A stretch of DNA of 5,963 nt from Gammaproteobacteria bacterium (GTDB taxonomy: Bacteria; Pseudomonadota; Gammaproteobacteria; Pseudomonadales; Oleiphilaceae): NCBI GenBank assembly GCA_029268325.1, contig JAJUGC010000150.1, positions 1 to 5,963 on the forward strand, read 5' to 3'. Below the pieces are notes generated by a model. That model had not been told where the DNA came from, searched no databases, and was given only the letters and a program-made list of their open reading frames with translations. How positions within the stretch are numbered: the first letter of the stretch is position 1; each line of letters starts with the position of its first letter. The position numbers and the translations under genes are program-made. This document shows, piece after piece, positions 5,148 to 5,963 of this stretch.

Positions 5148-5732
5148 TTAAGCCTTGAAGGGGTGTAGCTCGTTCATGGCCCGGGCGAGGTCACCATCCA
5201 TAAGGAGAGGCAGAACCCGGTTACACTCTTCCATCAGGCGGTCGAAGGCCTTGCGCTCACTGGTTCCGAACCGTCCCAGGACGTAGTTGACCACTTGGGA
5301 CTTGTCGCCGGGATGGCCAATGCCCAGTCGCAACCGGTGGAAATCACTGCTTCCCAGATGGGCAATGATATCCCGCAGGCCATTGTGCCCGCCATGTCCG
5401 CCGCCTTTCTTGATGCGTGCGGTTCCCGGGGGGATGTCCAGCTCGTCATGGGCAACCAAAATCTGGTGGGGGGCGATTTTATAGAATTGAGCGAGGGCGC
5501 CCACAGCTGATCCGCTGCGGTTCATGAAGGTTGTGGGAATCAAAAGGTGCAGGTCGTGCCGGCCGATGGCGATTTTGCCGTAAAGGCCGTGAAACTTGCG
5601 CTCGGGGCGAAGTTGGATGCCGGCGCTTCGCGCCAGCATCTCAACCAGTATGGCACCGGCATTGTGACGGGTATCTTCATACTCTTTGCCCGGGTTGCCC
5701 AGGCCGACCAGTAATTGGATGGGTTCCGCCAC
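5148..5732 (-). CDS. pth: Peptidyl-tRNA hydrolase
   Basis: Pth cleaves the ester bond of peptidyl-tRNAs that drop off ribosomes, freeing tRNA in the cytosol; it is essential in E. coli. The 194-residue protein is the same size as E. coli Pth and keeps its active-site residues, each shifted by three: N13 (GLGNPG), the catalytic H23 (TRHNAG), N71 (TFMNRSG), D96 (HDELD) and N117 (GGHNGLR). The start is a GTG at 5732, supported by GGAG 7 bases upstream and by the family N-terminus (IQLLVGLGNPG). It begins 18 bases after the rplY stop, so the two genes are almost certainly one transcript. Confidence 0.97.
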   Translation of the reverse strand: MAEPIQLLVGLGNPGKEYEDTRHNAGAILVEMLARSAGIQLRPERKFHGLYGKIAIGRHDLHLLIPTTFMNRSGSAVGALAQFYKIAPHQILVAHDELDIPPGTARIKKGGGHGGHNGLRDIIAHLGSSDFHRLRLGIGHPGDKSQVVNYVLGRFGTSERKAFDRLMEECNRVLPLLMDGDLARAMNELHPFKA

Positions 5733-5750
5733 AACGCTGCTCCGTCAGGA

Positions 5751-5963
5751 TTACTCGGCGCTTTCTTCGCCTTCTTCGGTGCTTTCAGCTTCTTCAGAGC
5801 TGCCGCTGCCACGGGTCTTGCTGACACCTACAACCGGCAGGTCGTGGTCACCGCCTTGCTGCAGGGCAACCAGGGTCACACCGGCAGGTACTTGCAGGTT
5901 GGACAGGTGAATTAGCTGGCCCAGCTCCAGATCGGCAACGTCAACTTCGATGAACTCGGGCAG
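5751..5963 (-). CDS. rplY: 50S ribosomal protein L25 (CTC/TL5 type), C-terminal part
   Basis: Only the last 70 codons and the TAA are inside the window; the 5' end lies beyond the right edge. The fragment reads LPEFIEVDVADLELGQLIHL, then LQVPAGVTLVALQ, a typical end of the C-terminal beta domain of long L25 proteins. An acidic Glu/Ser-rich tail follows (SSEEAESTEEGEESAE). L25 binds 5S rRNA in the large subunit; this long form has an added domain absent from the short E. coli protein. Its place directly before pth is the conserved gammaproteobacterial order. Confidence 0.93.
   Translation of the reverse strand: MPEFIEVDVADLELGQLIHLSNLQVPAGVTLVALQQGGDHDLPVVGVSKTRGSGSSEEAESTEEGEESAE

Noticed and set aside
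1..5963. Mobile element, CRISPR array or defence system
   Set aside because: No transposase, integrase, direct-repeat array, Cas or toxin-antitoxin coding pattern is seen on either strand; all coding space is taken by the six genes and the tRNA listed.

Overview
The window looks like ordinary chromosome from a marine- or pseudomonad-type gammaproteobacterium. Three things point there: a gammaproteobacterial FabB, a long TL5/CTC-type ribosomal protein L25 with an acidic tail, and the conserved order rplY-pth-ychF-tRNA-Met. I recall the same order in Pseudomonas from memory; it was not checked. I cannot name a genus. No mobile element, CRISPR array or rRNA was seen.

Layout, left to right. Positions 1-95 are non-coding and hold a weak FNR-like dyad. 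Positions 96-1208 (minus) encode a 370-residue protein with the sequence pattern of HemN, the oxygen-independent coproporphyrinogen III oxidase. It has no cysteine at all, so it lacks the radical-SAM iron-sulfur ligands, and it also lacks the GGGTP SAM-binding motif and the HemN C-terminal domain. Its 291-base upstream gap holds a good FNR/ANR box placed as in a class II FNR promoter, and a hairpin behind fabB. Positions 1500-2717 (minus) are fabB. A 184-base divergent promoter region separates it from a plus-strand 1-acylglycerol-3-phosphate acyltransferase (2902-3630), so fatty-acid elongation and phospholipid acylation genes lie back to back.

A strong hairpin terminator (3702-3730) separates this half from a minus-strand translation cluster. 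That cluster is the 3' part of rplY (runs off the right edge), then pth, then ychF, then tRNA-Met(CAU). rplY and pth are 18 bases apart and probably co-transcribed. ychF has its own perfect -10 hexamer. tRNA-Met has a near-consensus promoter with a GC-rich discriminator. Pth recycles peptidyl-tRNA, L25 binds 5S rRNA and YchF is a ribosome-associated ATPase, so the cluster has a shared translation theme.

The part most worth attention is the cysteine-free HemN relative behind an apparent anaerobic control site: an intact, well-initiated gene for what looks like a radical-SAM pseudoenzyme. The tRNA-Met is a smaller oddity, with a G1-U72 wobble pair and a promoter -35 box inside the loop of a perfect inverted repeat.
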